The translations under genes were made by a program, and so were the position numbers. DNA of 64,000 nucleotides from assembly GCA_902506225.1 (NCBI GenBank), contig LR733345.1, forward strand, positions 1,426,001 to 1,490,000, written 5' to 3'. The notes below the pieces were generated by a model. The model was not told the origin of the DNA and did no database searches. It worked only from the letters and a program-made list of their open reading frames with translations. The stretch comes from Faucicola sp902506225. GTDB lineage: Bacteria; Pseudomonadota; Gammaproteobacteria; Pseudomonadales; Moraxellaceae. Below are positions 45,686 through 54,476 of this stretch, piece after piece. Within the stretch, counting starts at the first letter, position 1; each line of letters opens with the position of its first letter.

Positions 45686-46996
45686 ATGAACCATACTCTT
45701 TTGAAAGCGGCAATCATTGCCTTGGCTACCACTGCGATGCCACCTCTAGCGAACGCTGCCGATAATGTTGACTTTACTCTAGTCAAGCAGGCACCACGGT
45801 CTAACTTGCAAGTCGCCATCGTACCATTTGCTGGCGCGGAGAGTATCTCAGGGATTGTCACCAATGATTTGACCAATTTGGGGCAATTTACTTTAGATAG
45901 TAATTTGCCAGAGCGACCTCATAGTAGTCGTGAAGTCACTTTGCCTGTCTGGCAGCATAAAGCCGTCCCTTATTTGGTGGTTGGCAATACGCGCAGCAAC
46001 CGTGGCAATGTTGAAATTAATTTTGAAGTGATTAATGTGGCGACAGGCGAGGTGATGCAGGGTCTGCAAACCGTCACCAGCAAAAATAACTCGCAAAGTT
46101 TGCGTATGGCAGGGCATAAGGTTGCTGACCGTATCTATGAGATATTGACAGGCATCAAAGGCGATTTTTCTGGGCGTATTGCGTATGTGGTGGAAACAGG
46201 CAAGCCTAAAAATCGTGTGTCACGTTTGGTCATTTCTGATGTGGATGGGTTTAACCCCAAAGTGATTTATGAGTTTAACGGTACCATTAAAACCCTAAAT
46301 ACCTCTGCTGACAATCAAACTTTCACTTTCCAAGTTCAGCCCGACACGCTAGGCTATCCGCAGGTCATGTCTGCCAATATTGTCAGCGGGGCAGTCAGCA
46401 ATTTGACGAATTTTAAAGCCATGAACTATGGCGCGTCTGTGAGTAAAGATGGTCGTGTGATATTTAGTAGCAGTTTTGAGAACGGCATACCGCAGATTTA
46501 TTTGGCGCAAGGTGGCAATTCTCGTCGCTTGACCAATGACCCTGTGGGGGCTATTTATCCTAGTTGGGCGCCTGATGGGCAATCATTTGTCTATACTTCA
46601 GATAGAGCGAGTGGTAAAAAAGGCGGTAATAAAGGTCAAATTTATCTCTACAATCTGGCAACCGGTAGTGAGCAGCGTTTGACAGGCGGCGGACTGAGCA
46701 GTATGGGGCGTATCAGCAATGATGGTAAAAAAATGTCCTATTTGTCGGGTGCCAATCAAGGCGTGGTGATGGATCTGGGTTCGCGCTCGGTAACCGCTGT
46801 AAATAATGTTGGGTTAAGTGAAGCCCCAGGTGTCTCACCCAATGGACAACATTATATTTACTCCAATAAAAATGTCATTACCATCGTATCGAATGGCAAA
46901 TCCATCAGTATTAGCCCATCCCAAAATGGCGTACCCAATGGCTTGATTTATGGACCACTTTGGCTCAATCCAGATGCCAATAATGTTTTGCCGTAG
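45686..46996 (+). CDS. tolB: Tol-Pal system periplasmic protein TolB
   Basis: Periplasmic six-bladed beta-propeller with an N-terminal domain that binds TolA, and in other species Pal. The start at 45686 opens a signal peptide ending in ANAA near residue 24; the mature protein begins with the TolA-box side of the domain. The propeller is visible as repeated SxDG and DPxxxIYPSWAPDGQSFVYTSD-type segments, SNDGKKMSYLS and SPNGQHYIYS. The 436 residues match the family. The next gene starts 17 bases after the stop and is a TolB-like paralogue, not pal. Confidence 0.96.
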   Translation: MNHTLLKAAIIALATTAMPPLANAADNVDFTLVKQAPRSNLQVAIVPFAGAESISGIVTNDLTNLGQFTLDSNLPERPHSSREVTLPVWQHKAVPYLVVGNTRSNRGNVEINFEVINVATGEVMQGLQTVTSKNNSQSLRMAGHKVADRIYEILTGIKGDFSGRIAYVVETGKPKNRVSRLVISDVDGFNPKVIYEFNGTIKTLNTSADNQTFTFQVQPDTLGYPQVMSANIVSGAVSNLTNFKAMNYGASVSKDGRVIFSSSFENGIPQIYLAQGGNSRRLTNDPVGAIYPSWAPDGQSFVYTSDRASGKKGGNKGQIYLYNLATGSEQRLTGGGLSSMGRISNDGKKMSYLSGANQGVVMDLGSRSVTAVNNVGLSEAPGVSPNGQHYIYSNKNVITIVSNGKSISISPSQNGVPNGLIYGPLWLNPDANNVLP

Positions 46997-47012
46997 CCTA
47001 GCCACAAATAAC

Positions 47013-48089
47013 ATGAAATATGTTTATCCCTTACCCCGTTTATGGTGCGCCGCTGTTATGGCAATTGTCATGGCAATTAGCTTGGCGATAACAGGGTGTC
47101 AGACCATACGCTCCCCATCAACAACCTTATCTACCACCTCCTTGCAAAGTTCGACCTCATTGCCCAAAGTCATAGCGACTGCGCCAACCAATTTGTCTGA
47201 CGTTCATGCTAGCCAGCTGTCAGGCAAGTTAATTTTTATTTATTTAACCGGATTTGGGGAAAATCGCCAAGCGCAGCTGATTGAGACCCAAATCGATGGC
47301 AGCAACTCAAAGACTTTGTATAAGGTCAATGGGACGATAATGAGCTTATCATCCAGTCGCTTAGGTGACCGCCTGATTTTTACGGTTCAAGCAGGCAAAA
47401 GTTATCCTAAAGTTGTTATCCTTGATAGAGCGACTTTGCAAGTCACTGATGTTTCTGATGTTTCTGATGTTTCTGAGGTGTCGGGGGTTTCTGCCAAACG
47501 CACCCATAATTTTAGTGGGGCAATCTCCCCCGATGGACGCCAATTGTTACTAGCAAATAGCCAAATGGGCAATCCAGAGATTTTTTTGACCGATAGCAGC
47601 GGCAATATAAAACAACAACTGACCCAGCAACCAGCGATTGATTTAGCCCCTGTGTGGCTGCCAGATGGTAAATCCTTTATATTTACGTCGGATAAAGCCA
47701 AATTTTTACAACCGCAACTTTATCAATACTATTTTGCAAAACAACAATTTTTGCCTTTAAACTTGCCGGGTAAAACCAATGCAATAGCTCGGATTAGTCC
47801 CACAGGGCGTTTGATAACTTATGTCAGCGATAATAGCCAAGGCAGGCTCGCAGATATGGCAACTAAAAAAAGTATCGCTATCAATAATGAAGGATTGGCT
47901 GAACCTGCCAACTTTTCACCCGATGGCAACTATTTGTTGTATTCGGCAAAAAATCGCATAAAAATCATCCCAGTACCAACCTTTGAGATGTTGACACCGC
48001 AACAATCCCCTGTTAGCTGGACGATCGAGTTTGCTGATAGCAATCACCAACCATTTACCATTCGAGAGCCGATTTGGGTAAACTATTAA
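47013..48089 (+). CDS. TolB-like beta-propeller lipoprotein, paralogue of the upstream tolB
   Basis: A 358-residue protein lying where pal is expected. The N terminus has a signal peptide ending in ITGC (Cys29), predicting lipidation. From about residue 70 on it aligns blade by blade with the neighbouring TolB: FIYLTGFGENR with IAYVVETG, NGTIMSLSSSRLGDRLIFTV with NGTIKTLN, PVWLPDGKSFIFTSDKA with PSWAPDGQSFVYTSDRA, NNEGLAEPANFSPDG with NNVGLSEAPGVSPNG. The N-terminal domain of TolB is missing. It carries a DVS tandem repeat (9-bp units). I infer a tandem duplication that became membrane-bound; whether it does the work of Pal is unknown. Confidence 0.88.
   Translation: MKYVYPLPRLWCAAVMAIVMAISLAITGCQTIRSPSTTLSTTSLQSSTSLPKVIATAPTNLSDVHASQLSGKLIFIYLTGFGENRQAQLIETQIDGSNSKTLYKVNGTIMSLSSSRLGDRLIFTVQAGKSYPKVVILDRATLQVTDVSDVSDVSEVSGVSAKRTHNFSGAISPDGRQLLLANSQMGNPEIFLTDSSGNIKQQLTQQPAIDLAPVWLPDGKSFIFTSDKAKFLQPQLYQYYFAKQQFLPLNLPGKTNAIARISPTGRLITYVSDNSQGRLADMATKKSIAINNEGLAEPANFSPDGNYLLYSAKNRIKIIPVPTFEMLTPQQSPVSWTIEFADSNHQPFTIREPIWVNY
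47448..47483 (+). repeat. 9-bp tandem repeats in the TolB-like gene
   Basis: Three exact units GATGTTTCT and a fourth variant encode DVSDVSDVSEVS in a loop between propeller blades. They keep the reading frame. Confidence 0.92.
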
Positions 48090-48164
48090 TTATCAATAAC
48101 AATCAATTGAAATTCTATACTACGACCCGATAAAAAAAGTAATAATCATTGATGGAAAATTATA

Positions 48165-48677
48165 ATGAACCTAGAAAAACCAACAGATGCTCACACACCT
48201 GACCCAGCCACCCCACAATTTGGTAGTGGGGTGAATGGTTATCCATCAGCGTTACCGCAATACACGCAGCTTAGTCAAAACTTACCGGTGACCCAAAGCC
48301 AAATCAGTTATAACCACATTACTTATGCGTTGGCGCTGTTTAGTTATTTTACCGCGGGACTGACTTGGATTATTCCGATTGTGATGAATTACTTAAAGCG
48401 TGATGAGGCTAGGAACACGTGGCTTTATAGTCACTTTGATTGGCAAATCAAAACCTTTTGGTACAGCATATTTTTTTGGGTGATTGGTTTTGTCATGGTG
48501 ATTTTTGCGACTGGCGGGTTATTTTTTGGCGCCGCCGTTGATAGCAATCATACGATGGGTGGTAGCTTTATTGTCGGTGCTTTAGGCGGCTTGATAATCG
48601 TTGCCACAGTCTTATGGCATCTGTATCGCATTATTCGCGGTTGGATTGCGTTGGCAAATGGTCGAGCCGTGCCTTAA
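48165..48677 (+). CDS. Small conserved-type inner-membrane protein
   Basis: A 170-residue protein with a polar, Pro/Gln-rich first 45 residues and three to four membrane segments after that (about 50-73, 100-130 and 135-160). The phrases NYLKRDEARNTWLYSHFDWQ and IKTFWYSIFF, and near the end YRIIRGWIALANGR, match a widespread family of small proteobacterial membrane proteins of unknown function (DUF4870-like topology). GGAAAA lies before the ATG. It is about 75 bases after the TolB-like gene in the same direction, so it may share that transcript. Confidence 0.8.
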   Translation: MNLEKPTDAHTPDPATPQFGSGVNGYPSALPQYTQLSQNLPVTQSQISYNHITYALALFSYFTAGLTWIIPIVMNYLKRDEARNTWLYSHFDWQIKTFWYSIFFWVIGFVMVIFATGGLFFGAAVDSNHTMGGSFIVGALGGLIIVATVLWHLYRIIRGWIALANGRAVP

Positions 48678-48799
48678 CCTTCGATTAAAAGACGTTAAAA
48701 GCTAACTCCTGCAATTTAAACCCCGTGTTAACAGCTGAATAACAGTTAATATAGCAGTTAAGGTAAAGAAAATTGCAGGTGTTTATTTAGCGTCAACAC

Positions 48800-48808
48800 T
48801 GATATAAT
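48800..48808 (+). promoter_or_regulatory. Extended -10 promoter candidate for pyrD
   Basis: TGATATAAT at 48800-48808 is an extended -10 (TG-N-TATAAT). No strong -35 is needed for this type. It would give a leader of about 130 bases before the pyrD ATG. Confidence 0.5.
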
Positions 48809-48826
48809 AGCTTTTCTGATTTTGAC

Positions 48827-48865
48827 GAGATAGTCATCACATAGCGCGTTAACGGGTGCTATCTC
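48827..48865 (+). promoter_or_regulatory. Hairpin in the pyrD leader
   Basis: GAGATAG (48827-48833) and CTATCTC (48859-48865) can pair across the leader, with a further CGTTAACG palindrome inside. It may be a structured leader of pyrD. Confidence 0.35.
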
Positions 48866-48947
48866 TCAAGCTAAATAGGTTAGTTCTGCTTGTATAAAGG
48901 GCAGAGTCAATTAGATTCACCCATGCAATGTGAGTGCTTATTCAACT

Positions 48948-49991
48948 ATGTATGCCTTTCTTCGTCCGTTCTTATTTAATACCGATCCTGAAAAAGCCCA
49001 CGAAATCACGTTATCATTACTCGAAAAATCGCAAAAATTTGGGATGCTCGGGTTTTTGTACGGTAAACAAGAATTAACAACCGAATGTATGGGGTTAACC
49101 TTTACCAATCCGGTTGGTTTGGCAGCAGGGCTTGATAAAAACGGTGAATATATCGATGCGTTAGCGGCATTGGGTTTTGGCTACATCGAAATTGGTACGA
49201 TTACCCCAAAACCACAGCCTGGCAATGACAAACCCCGTCTATTTCGTATCAAAGAAGCCCATGCCATTATCAATCGCATGGGATTTAACAATAAAGGCGT
49301 TGATTATCTCATTGAGCAAGTCAAGCGTGCAAAATATCAAGGCATTTTGGGTATTAATATCGGCAAAAATGCCAGCACGCCTGTTGAAAATGCCCTAGAT
49401 GACTATATTTATTGTCTAGAGCGCGTGTATCCTTACGCGTCTTATATTACGGTAAATATCTCCTCTCCCAATACCAAAAACCTGCGTGACTTGCAAAGTG
49501 GTGATGCGCTTACGGCGCTGCTTGATGGTATTAAATCACGTCACAGCCAACTGGCTACCCAACATCAGTATTATGTGCCATTGGTACTGAAAGTTGCCCC
49601 AGATTTGGAAGAAGACCAAATTGATTATATTGCCAAAGAATTGGTGCGTTTTGATATTGATGGGCTGATTACCACCAATACCACCTTAAGCCGTAATGGG
49701 GTAGAAGACTACAAAACCAGTCAAGAAGCAGGCGGGCTATCAGGTCGACCGCTCAGTCACCGTAGTACCCAAGTCCTTGAGCGGTTTGCCGAACGCTTAC
49801 CGAGCTCAGTTGCGCTTATTGGCGTAGGCGGCATTGACAATGGTCAACGTGCGGTTAAAAAGATTGAAGCAGGTGCGGATTTGATTCAGCTCTATAGTGG
49901 TTTGATTTATGAAGGGCCAGAGCTCATTCAAACCTGTGTTGAAGCCATTGACGGTTATCGTCTAAGCCAACATTCACCCTCTACTTTGTAA
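48948..49991 (+). CDS. pyrD: Dihydroorotate dehydrogenase (quinone), class 2
   Basis: Membrane-associated FMN enzyme oxidising dihydroorotate in pyrimidine synthesis and passing electrons to quinone. The start MYAFLRPFLFNTDPEKAHE is the family's, so I use the ATG at 48948 (347 residues); a GTG at 48930 would add six residues and neither has a clear ribosome site. Seen: NPVGLAAGLDKNGE, GTITPKPQPGNDKPRLFR, NRMGFNNKG, NISSPNTKNLR, LVLKVAPDL and GVGGIDNGQ. cvpA and purF follow on the same strand. Confidence 0.97.
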   Translation: MYAFLRPFLFNTDPEKAHEITLSLLEKSQKFGMLGFLYGKQELTTECMGLTFTNPVGLAAGLDKNGEYIDALAALGFGYIEIGTITPKPQPGNDKPRLFRIKEAHAIINRMGFNNKGVDYLIEQVKRAKYQGILGINIGKNASTPVENALDDYIYCLERVYPYASYITVNISSPNTKNLRDLQSGDALTALLDGIKSRHSQLATQHQYYVPLVLKVAPDLEEDQIDYIAKELVRFDIDGLITTNTTLSRNGVEDYKTSQEAGGLSGRPLSHRSTQVLERFAERLPSSVALIGVGGIDNGQRAVKKIEAGADLIQLYSGLIYEGPELIQTCVEAIDGYRLSQHSPSTL

Positions 49992-50015
49992 ATCCCATGA
50001 TACGAGCTTGACCCG

Positions 50016-50522
50016 ATGACTTTGTTAGATATGGTAGTGTTGTTTGTATTGTTTATGGGGTTGTGGCAGGGATTTAATAATGGCTTGATGCGCTCACTGG
50101 TGAGCATGTTTGGTTGGCTATTGGCGCTGCTGCTCGCCAGTTATTTGGCAAAACCTTTAGCCCCGTTTTTTGTGTCGCTGACGGGCTCAACTGGCCTTAG
50201 TATCATTGCGGCATTCTTGGCAATTGGCTTATTTGTCATTGTGGGACTGCAGATTGTATTATGGGTGATGAGTAAAACTTTGCAAGGTCTTAGGCTGAGC
50301 ATCCTAGATAAATTGGCGGGCGCGGGGTTTGGCTTGGTCAAAAATTTGGTCATTGTGTTAATGGTGCTCAGTTTATTGGCACCCTTTGTCAGTCAACGTG
50401 ACTTTTGGCAGCAGTCTAAGTTTGCCAAGGCGTTACTGCCACTGGCACCTTTTGCGACACAACTCACCCAACAGCTTGCGACCACGCTCGGTAAAACCGC
50501 TGCCGATAAAATGGGTCAATAG
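50016..50522 (+). CDS. cvpA: CvpA-family membrane protein
   Basis: Small (168 residues) inner-membrane protein of the CvpA family, which is needed for colicin V production and often sits upstream of purF, as here. Four membrane segments are visible (about 5-22, 28-50, 62-88 and 102-125), with MVVLFVLFMGLWQGFNNGLM at the N terminus and LDKLAGAGFGLVKN in the third-fourth region. It starts 24 bases after pyrD and ends about 150 before purF. Confidence 0.9.
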   Translation: MTLLDMVVLFVLFMGLWQGFNNGLMRSLVSMFGWLLALLLASYLAKPLAPFFVSLTGSTGLSIIAAFLAIGLFVIVGLQIVLWVMSKTLQGLRLSILDKLAGAGFGLVKNLVIVLMVLSLLAPFVSQRDFWQQSKFAKALLPLAPFATQLTQQLATTLGKTAADKMGQ

Positions 50523-50674
50523 TGGGGCAAATGGGTCAATAGCATAGGTAAGTTTGACTGACGGCTAAAGTATTGTAATTGTCAGCCGGCAAAAAAGGTA
50601 GTTTCATTCAATTTTCATTAGGTCTCTTTTCATCAGGTCTTAGAGCCATCCGTGAAAAATCAAAGGGGTAAAAT

Positions 50675-52210
50675 ATGTGTGGAGTTGTCGGTATAGCCGC
50701 TCACAGTGAAGTTAATCAAATGCTATACGATGCGCTGACTATGCTGCAGCATCGTGGGCAAGATGCCGCAGGTATTGTGACATGTCAAGATGGCCGTCTG
50801 TTTTTGCGTAAAGAAAATGGCATGGTGCGCGATGTGTTTATGACCCGTCATATGATGCGTCTTGTCGGTCACCAAGGCATCGGGCATGTACGCTACCCAA
50901 CGGCTGGTACGTCTAGCAGTGCGGAAGCTCAGCCTTTTTATGTCAATTCGCCGTATGGTATTACCTTAGCGCATAATGGTAATTTGACCAACGCCGAAGA
51001 GATTGCCAAAGAACTGTTTATGGAAGATATGCGCCATATTAACACCGATTCTGATTCAGAAGTTTTGCTCAATGTGCTAGCGCATGAAATGCAAAAACTC
51101 GGTATCCAGCATCCAAGTCCCGACGATATTTTTGAAGCGATGACATCCGTCTATAAACGTATCGAAGGTGCGTATGCGGTAGTTGCTATGATTACGGGCT
51201 ATGGTATTTTGGCATTTCGTGACCCCAATGGTATCCGTCCGCTGATTTTTGGTCAACGATTAGCGGAAAATGGTGGCTTTGAATATGTGGTGGCATCTGA
51301 GTCAGTTGCGTTAACCGCATTGGGTTTTGATATCGTGCGAGATGTGAAGCCCGGTGAAGCGATTTTTATTGATGAAAACAATAACTTCTTTAGTCGCCAA
51401 TGTGTCGAAGCCAAAGAGTTTAGACCTTGCATTTTTGAATACGTCTATTTTGCCCGCCCAGATTCGATTATTGATAATATTTCTGTTTATAAAGCGCGTA
51501 TGCGTATGGGCGAGACTTTGGCGCAGAAAATCATCAAAGAATGGGGCGAAGATCACGGGATTGATGTGGTTATTCCTATTCCCGATACCTCACGTACTTC
51601 TGCGATGGAGCTTGCCCAGCATCTAGGGGTGAAATACCGTGAAGGCTTTATGAAAAACCGTTATATCGGTCGCACCTTTATTATGCCAGGTCAACAGCAG
51701 CGCAAAAAATCGGTGCGTCAAAAATTAAGCGCGGTGCCTTTTGAATTTAGAAATAAAAACGTATTGTTGGTCGATGATTCAATTGTACGTGGCACGACTT
51801 GCCACGAGATTATCCAAATGGCACGTGATGCAGGCGCCAATAATGTGTATTTTGCCAGTGCAGCGCCACCGGTCAAATATCCCAATGTGTATGGTATTGA
51901 CATGCCAGCGCGCAATGAACTGATTGCCTCAGGTCATAGTGTGGAAGAAGTGTGTAAAATCATCGGTGCGGATCGTTTGATATTCCAAGATTTGGATGAT
52001 TTGATTGAAGCGGTGCAAGACAAACACAGCGATGCCAAAAAATTTGATTGCTCGGTATTTGACGGCAAATACATCGCCGGTGGTATTGATGAGGACTACT
52101 TGGATGAATTACAGCGTAAACGCAGTGATAAAGCCAAACAGAAAAAATCTGGGATACAAGACGTGGCTGATACGCCTGTGGATATCGTCGGGGTGCAAAC
52201 CGAAGTTTAA
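50675..52210 (+). CDS. purF: Amidophosphoribosyltransferase
   Basis: First committed enzyme of purine synthesis: converts PRPP and glutamine to phosphoribosylamine, the substrate of PurD. MCGVVGIAAHSE begins with the catalytic Cys (after Met removal); HRGQDAAGIVT, THNG-like AHNGNLTNAEE, and GIRPLIFG follow, and VLLVDDSIVRGTT is the PRPP-binding loop. The 511 residues are normal. AAAGGGG precedes the ATG. A strong terminator follows. Confidence 0.98.
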   Translation: MCGVVGIAAHSEVNQMLYDALTMLQHRGQDAAGIVTCQDGRLFLRKENGMVRDVFMTRHMMRLVGHQGIGHVRYPTAGTSSSAEAQPFYVNSPYGITLAHNGNLTNAEEIAKELFMEDMRHINTDSDSEVLLNVLAHEMQKLGIQHPSPDDIFEAMTSVYKRIEGAYAVVAMITGYGILAFRDPNGIRPLIFGQRLAENGGFEYVVASESVALTALGFDIVRDVKPGEAIFIDENNNFFSRQCVEAKEFRPCIFEYVYFARPDSIIDNISVYKARMRMGETLAQKIIKEWGEDHGIDVVIPIPDTSRTSAMELAQHLGVKYREGFMKNRYIGRTFIMPGQQQRKKSVRQKLSAVPFEFRNKNVLLVDDSIVRGTTCHEIIQMARDAGANNVYFASAAPPVKYPNVYGIDMPARNELIASGHSVEEVCKIIGADRLIFQDLDDLIEAVQDKHSDAKKFDCSVFDGKYIAGGIDEDYLDELQRKRSDKAKQKKSGIQDVADTPVDIVGVQTEV

Positions 52211-52222
52211 AATATCCCTCAC

Positions 52223-52250
52223 AAAAAAAGCCCAAGTAGGGCTTTTTTTT
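52223..52250. terminator. Terminator between purF and azlD
   Basis: AAAAAAAGCCC and GGGCTTTTTTTT around AAGTA; usable in both directions. Confidence 0.9.
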
Positions 52251-52254
52251 ATGG

Positions 52255-52638
52255 CTATAGAAAACCTATCAGATTCAATCCCCATAAAAACCCGTTAAGG
52301 CTAGCAATCCCCACCAGCATACTTAGCAGTAATTGTTTTTTCCAATGATAGCTGAGCAATACCACTACCAGCGCCAATATTTCTGCCACAAGTAATGGCG
52401 ATAAGCCCAGACTCATACTCATAGCGTTGGGCATAGCCTTGGGCTGCTGCCAATGCAAGGAGGTTAAAATCAACAGCGTCATCACCGATAATGGCAATGC
52501 TTTATTCACCGCGAGCAACAAAGGGGCATCCAATAAGCGCTTTGGCAAAATTATCGGGGTGATGCGGGTGAGTAAAGTCACTAAAGCCATGGCAAAAGTA
52601 GCGGCGACTAAATAAAAGTTATCAGGTGGTGTGTTCAT
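52255..52638 (-). CDS. azlD: AzlD-family branched-chain amino acid transport protein
   Basis: A 127-residue membrane protein with about four hydrophobic segments, the small subunit of AzlCD-type (YgaZH-like) exporters of branched-chain amino acids. Evidence is the topology, the ALPLSVMTLLIL and LLVAEILALVVVLLSYHWKK segments, and its place 45 bases downstream of azlC. It appears intact, while its partner is not. Confidence 0.82.
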   Translation of the reverse strand: MNTPPDNFYLVAATFAMALVTLLTRITPIILPKRLLDAPLLLAVNKALPLSVMTLLILTSLHWQQPKAMPNAMSMSLGLSPLLVAEILALVVVLLSYHWKKQLLLSMLVGIASLNGFLWGLNLIGFL

Positions 52639-52683
52639 AATATTCTAACGATTAATCAAATAAATTTTTCTATAGGTGAACTG

Positions 52684-53145
52684 TCAGAGAGCTTGCTGAT
52701 GAGTGGATTTATTGCTCATAAAAAATTGGATGATAATGAGTCCCAAACTCACGCAAATCGCTGATAGTAAAAGCCAATCGGATATAAAATAAAACGCCGC
52801 TATAAATGCAATGATGGCGATGAAAATGGGATAGTAAGCCTTGACTGCTTTAAACTGCTCATAGGCTAAAATAGCAAATAAGCACACTAACGCAAAATCC
52901 AAATGGGGTACCCAATCATTGGTTGAGATTCCAACCCCGCCCGCTAATAGCGCGATAGAAGCATATTGCGCCGCACCCGCGTACAGCACCACACTAGATA
53001 AAATCGCCGCCCATATAGGAAGTTTTGCTGCCACAAACAACACGCCAAAGGCAATCCCCGCAGGGATATAGCCCATTGCCACAGGCAAGCTTACTTTAAA
53101 CGCCTGTTGCCATAACCCATTTTTCATTAATTCATTTGTCATCAT
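52684..53145 (-). pseudogene. azlC: AzlC-family transporter with a large internal in-frame deletion
   Basis: AzlC/YgaZ proteins have about 230-245 residues; this reading frame has 153. Its N terminus (FKVSLPVAMGYIPAGIAFGV, then VVLYAGAAQYASIALLAGG) matches the first two membrane segments, and its C terminus, from HLDFALVCLFAILAYEQFKA, matches the last part of the family. About 90 residues between are missing, including the NxRHxxYG segment and the TDE motif of AzlC. The junction is near residues 74-81 (about 52903-52926). The deletion keeps the frame. Loss of transport is likely but not proven. Confidence 0.7.
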
Positions 53146-53172
53146 TGCTATTCTTGTTTAAATTTTAGCCAT

Positions 53173-53201
53173 AAAAATACCCTAGCAAGTAGGGTATTTT
53201 T
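53173..53201 (-). terminator. Probable terminator after secF
   Basis: A perfect 12-bp stem AAAAATACCCTA with its complement around GCAAG, bracketed by A- and T-runs; located just beyond the secF stop. Confidence 0.85.
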
Positions 53202-53215
53202 GCCGCTCAAATCAT

Positions 53216-54466
53216 TTATTGATTATCTAACGCTTTGTTGTCGTACATAGGCGCATTGCGGTCTTCAAAAACCACTTCGTCCTCAACAAATTCTGGTTTG
53301 ACTTCGACAATAAAGTCTTTGCGCGACATACCGAGCCACAGTGGAATCGCACTGGCGATATACACCGATGAGAAAGTACCTAAAATCAAGCCAATGAGCA
53401 ATGCTACAGAGAACCAATGTAAGCTGTCGCCGCCAAGTAGCAGCATCGAGACCACCACAAGCAGCACCGTTGAAATGGTCATGATGGTACGACGTAGCGT
53501 TTCAGTGAGCGATAAATTGACAATTTGCGTTGGGCTGGCACCACGGACACGGCGGAAATTCTCACGGATACGGTCAAAGACGACGATGGTATCGTTAATC
53601 GAATAACCAATCAATGATAACACCGCGGCAAGCACGGTTAAATCAAACGGCCATCCGAAAAGTGCGAAAATACCTACGGTGATAATACTATCATGAAATA
53701 ACGCCAACACCGCGCCTAAGGCTAATTTGGCTTGGAAACGCACCATCACATAAATAAACATACACAGTAATGCCAGTGCCGTTGCCCCCAAGGAGCTGAC
53801 ATAAATCTCATTACCTACTTGACTGCCAACCACGTCAATATTCTTGATGGTGGCATTGTTGTTGGGTAAATCTAACGCAGCATCAAGAGAGTTTGATAAC
53901 CCTTCGATTTGTTTTTGCGGCGGCAGGCGTACCAAAATTTCTTTGTTACTGCCCAAATATTGCACCACACTGTCATTGATTTTATGGCTGGCTAAGGCTG
54001 ACTGAACTTGGGCTTGTTGCACCGGTTGCTCATATACAACCGTGGCTGACACACCACCAGTAAAATCTAAGCCTAGATTTAAACCTTTGGTTAAAATAGC
54101 GACCAAACCAAGAATCGTTAAGATGGCGGATAATATGGCAAAAGGTTTAGCTACCTTTAAAAAATCAATGATACGCCGACCGGCAAAGAATTTTTCACCG
54201 CCAAAATCTTCTGCTGAAAATTCAGACGTGGCAGCGTTAGCCACCGCTAACCCAGGGTTTTGGGGTATCGTATCGGTGGGAGTAGCAGGCTGCTTGACCA
54301 AATTTTTATTCACCCCTTTACCGTTACGGCGCGGTGTTTTGCGGTGCTGTGCATTTGATGCTATTTCATCACTACGACGTACGCCCAGCTCTGAGAGTTT
54401 TTGCTCGGGGTTGATGGGTTCTGAGCCGTCTAAACCGTCTAGGTCCTCTAATTTGTCATCATTCAT
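53216..54466 (-). CDS. secF: Protein translocase subunit SecF
   Basis: Membrane partner of SecD that uses the proton gradient to support protein export through SecYEG. Six membrane spans are predicted. Family phrases: LGLDFTGGVSATVVYE, SLIGYSINDTIVVFDRIREN, and the conserved C-terminal spans. The start at 54466 has AAGGAG 6 bases upstream and yields 416 residues, with an N-terminal cytoplasmic extension of about 110 residues that is polar and charged. That is longer than E. coli SecF (323). It begins 10 bases after secD. Confidence 0.96.
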   Translation of the reverse strand: MNDDKLEDLDGLDGSEPINPEQKLSELGVRRSDEIASNAQHRKTPRRNGKGVNKNLVKQPATPTDTIPQNPGLAVANAATSEFSAEDFGGEKFFAGRRIIDFLKVAKPFAILSAILTILGLVAILTKGLNLGLDFTGGVSATVVYEQPVQQAQVQSALASHKINDSVVQYLGSNKEILVRLPPQKQIEGLSNSLDAALDLPNNNATIKNIDVVGSQVGNEIYVSSLGATALALLCMFIYVMVRFQAKLALGAVLALFHDSIITVGIFALFGWPFDLTVLAAVLSLIGYSINDTIVVFDRIRENFRRVRGASPTQIVNLSLTETLRRTIMTISTVLLVVVSMLLLGGDSLHWFSVALLIGLILGTFSSVYIASAIPLWLGMSRKDFIVEVKPEFVEDEVVFEDRNAPMYDNKALDNQ

Positions 54467-54476
54467 TATTCGCTCC

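Noticed and set aside
47013..48089. Second TolB-like gene as a sequencing duplication artefact
   Set aside because: The two copies differ at most positions, the second has its own lipobox and lacks the N-terminal domain, so it is a diverged paralogue and not an assembly repeat.
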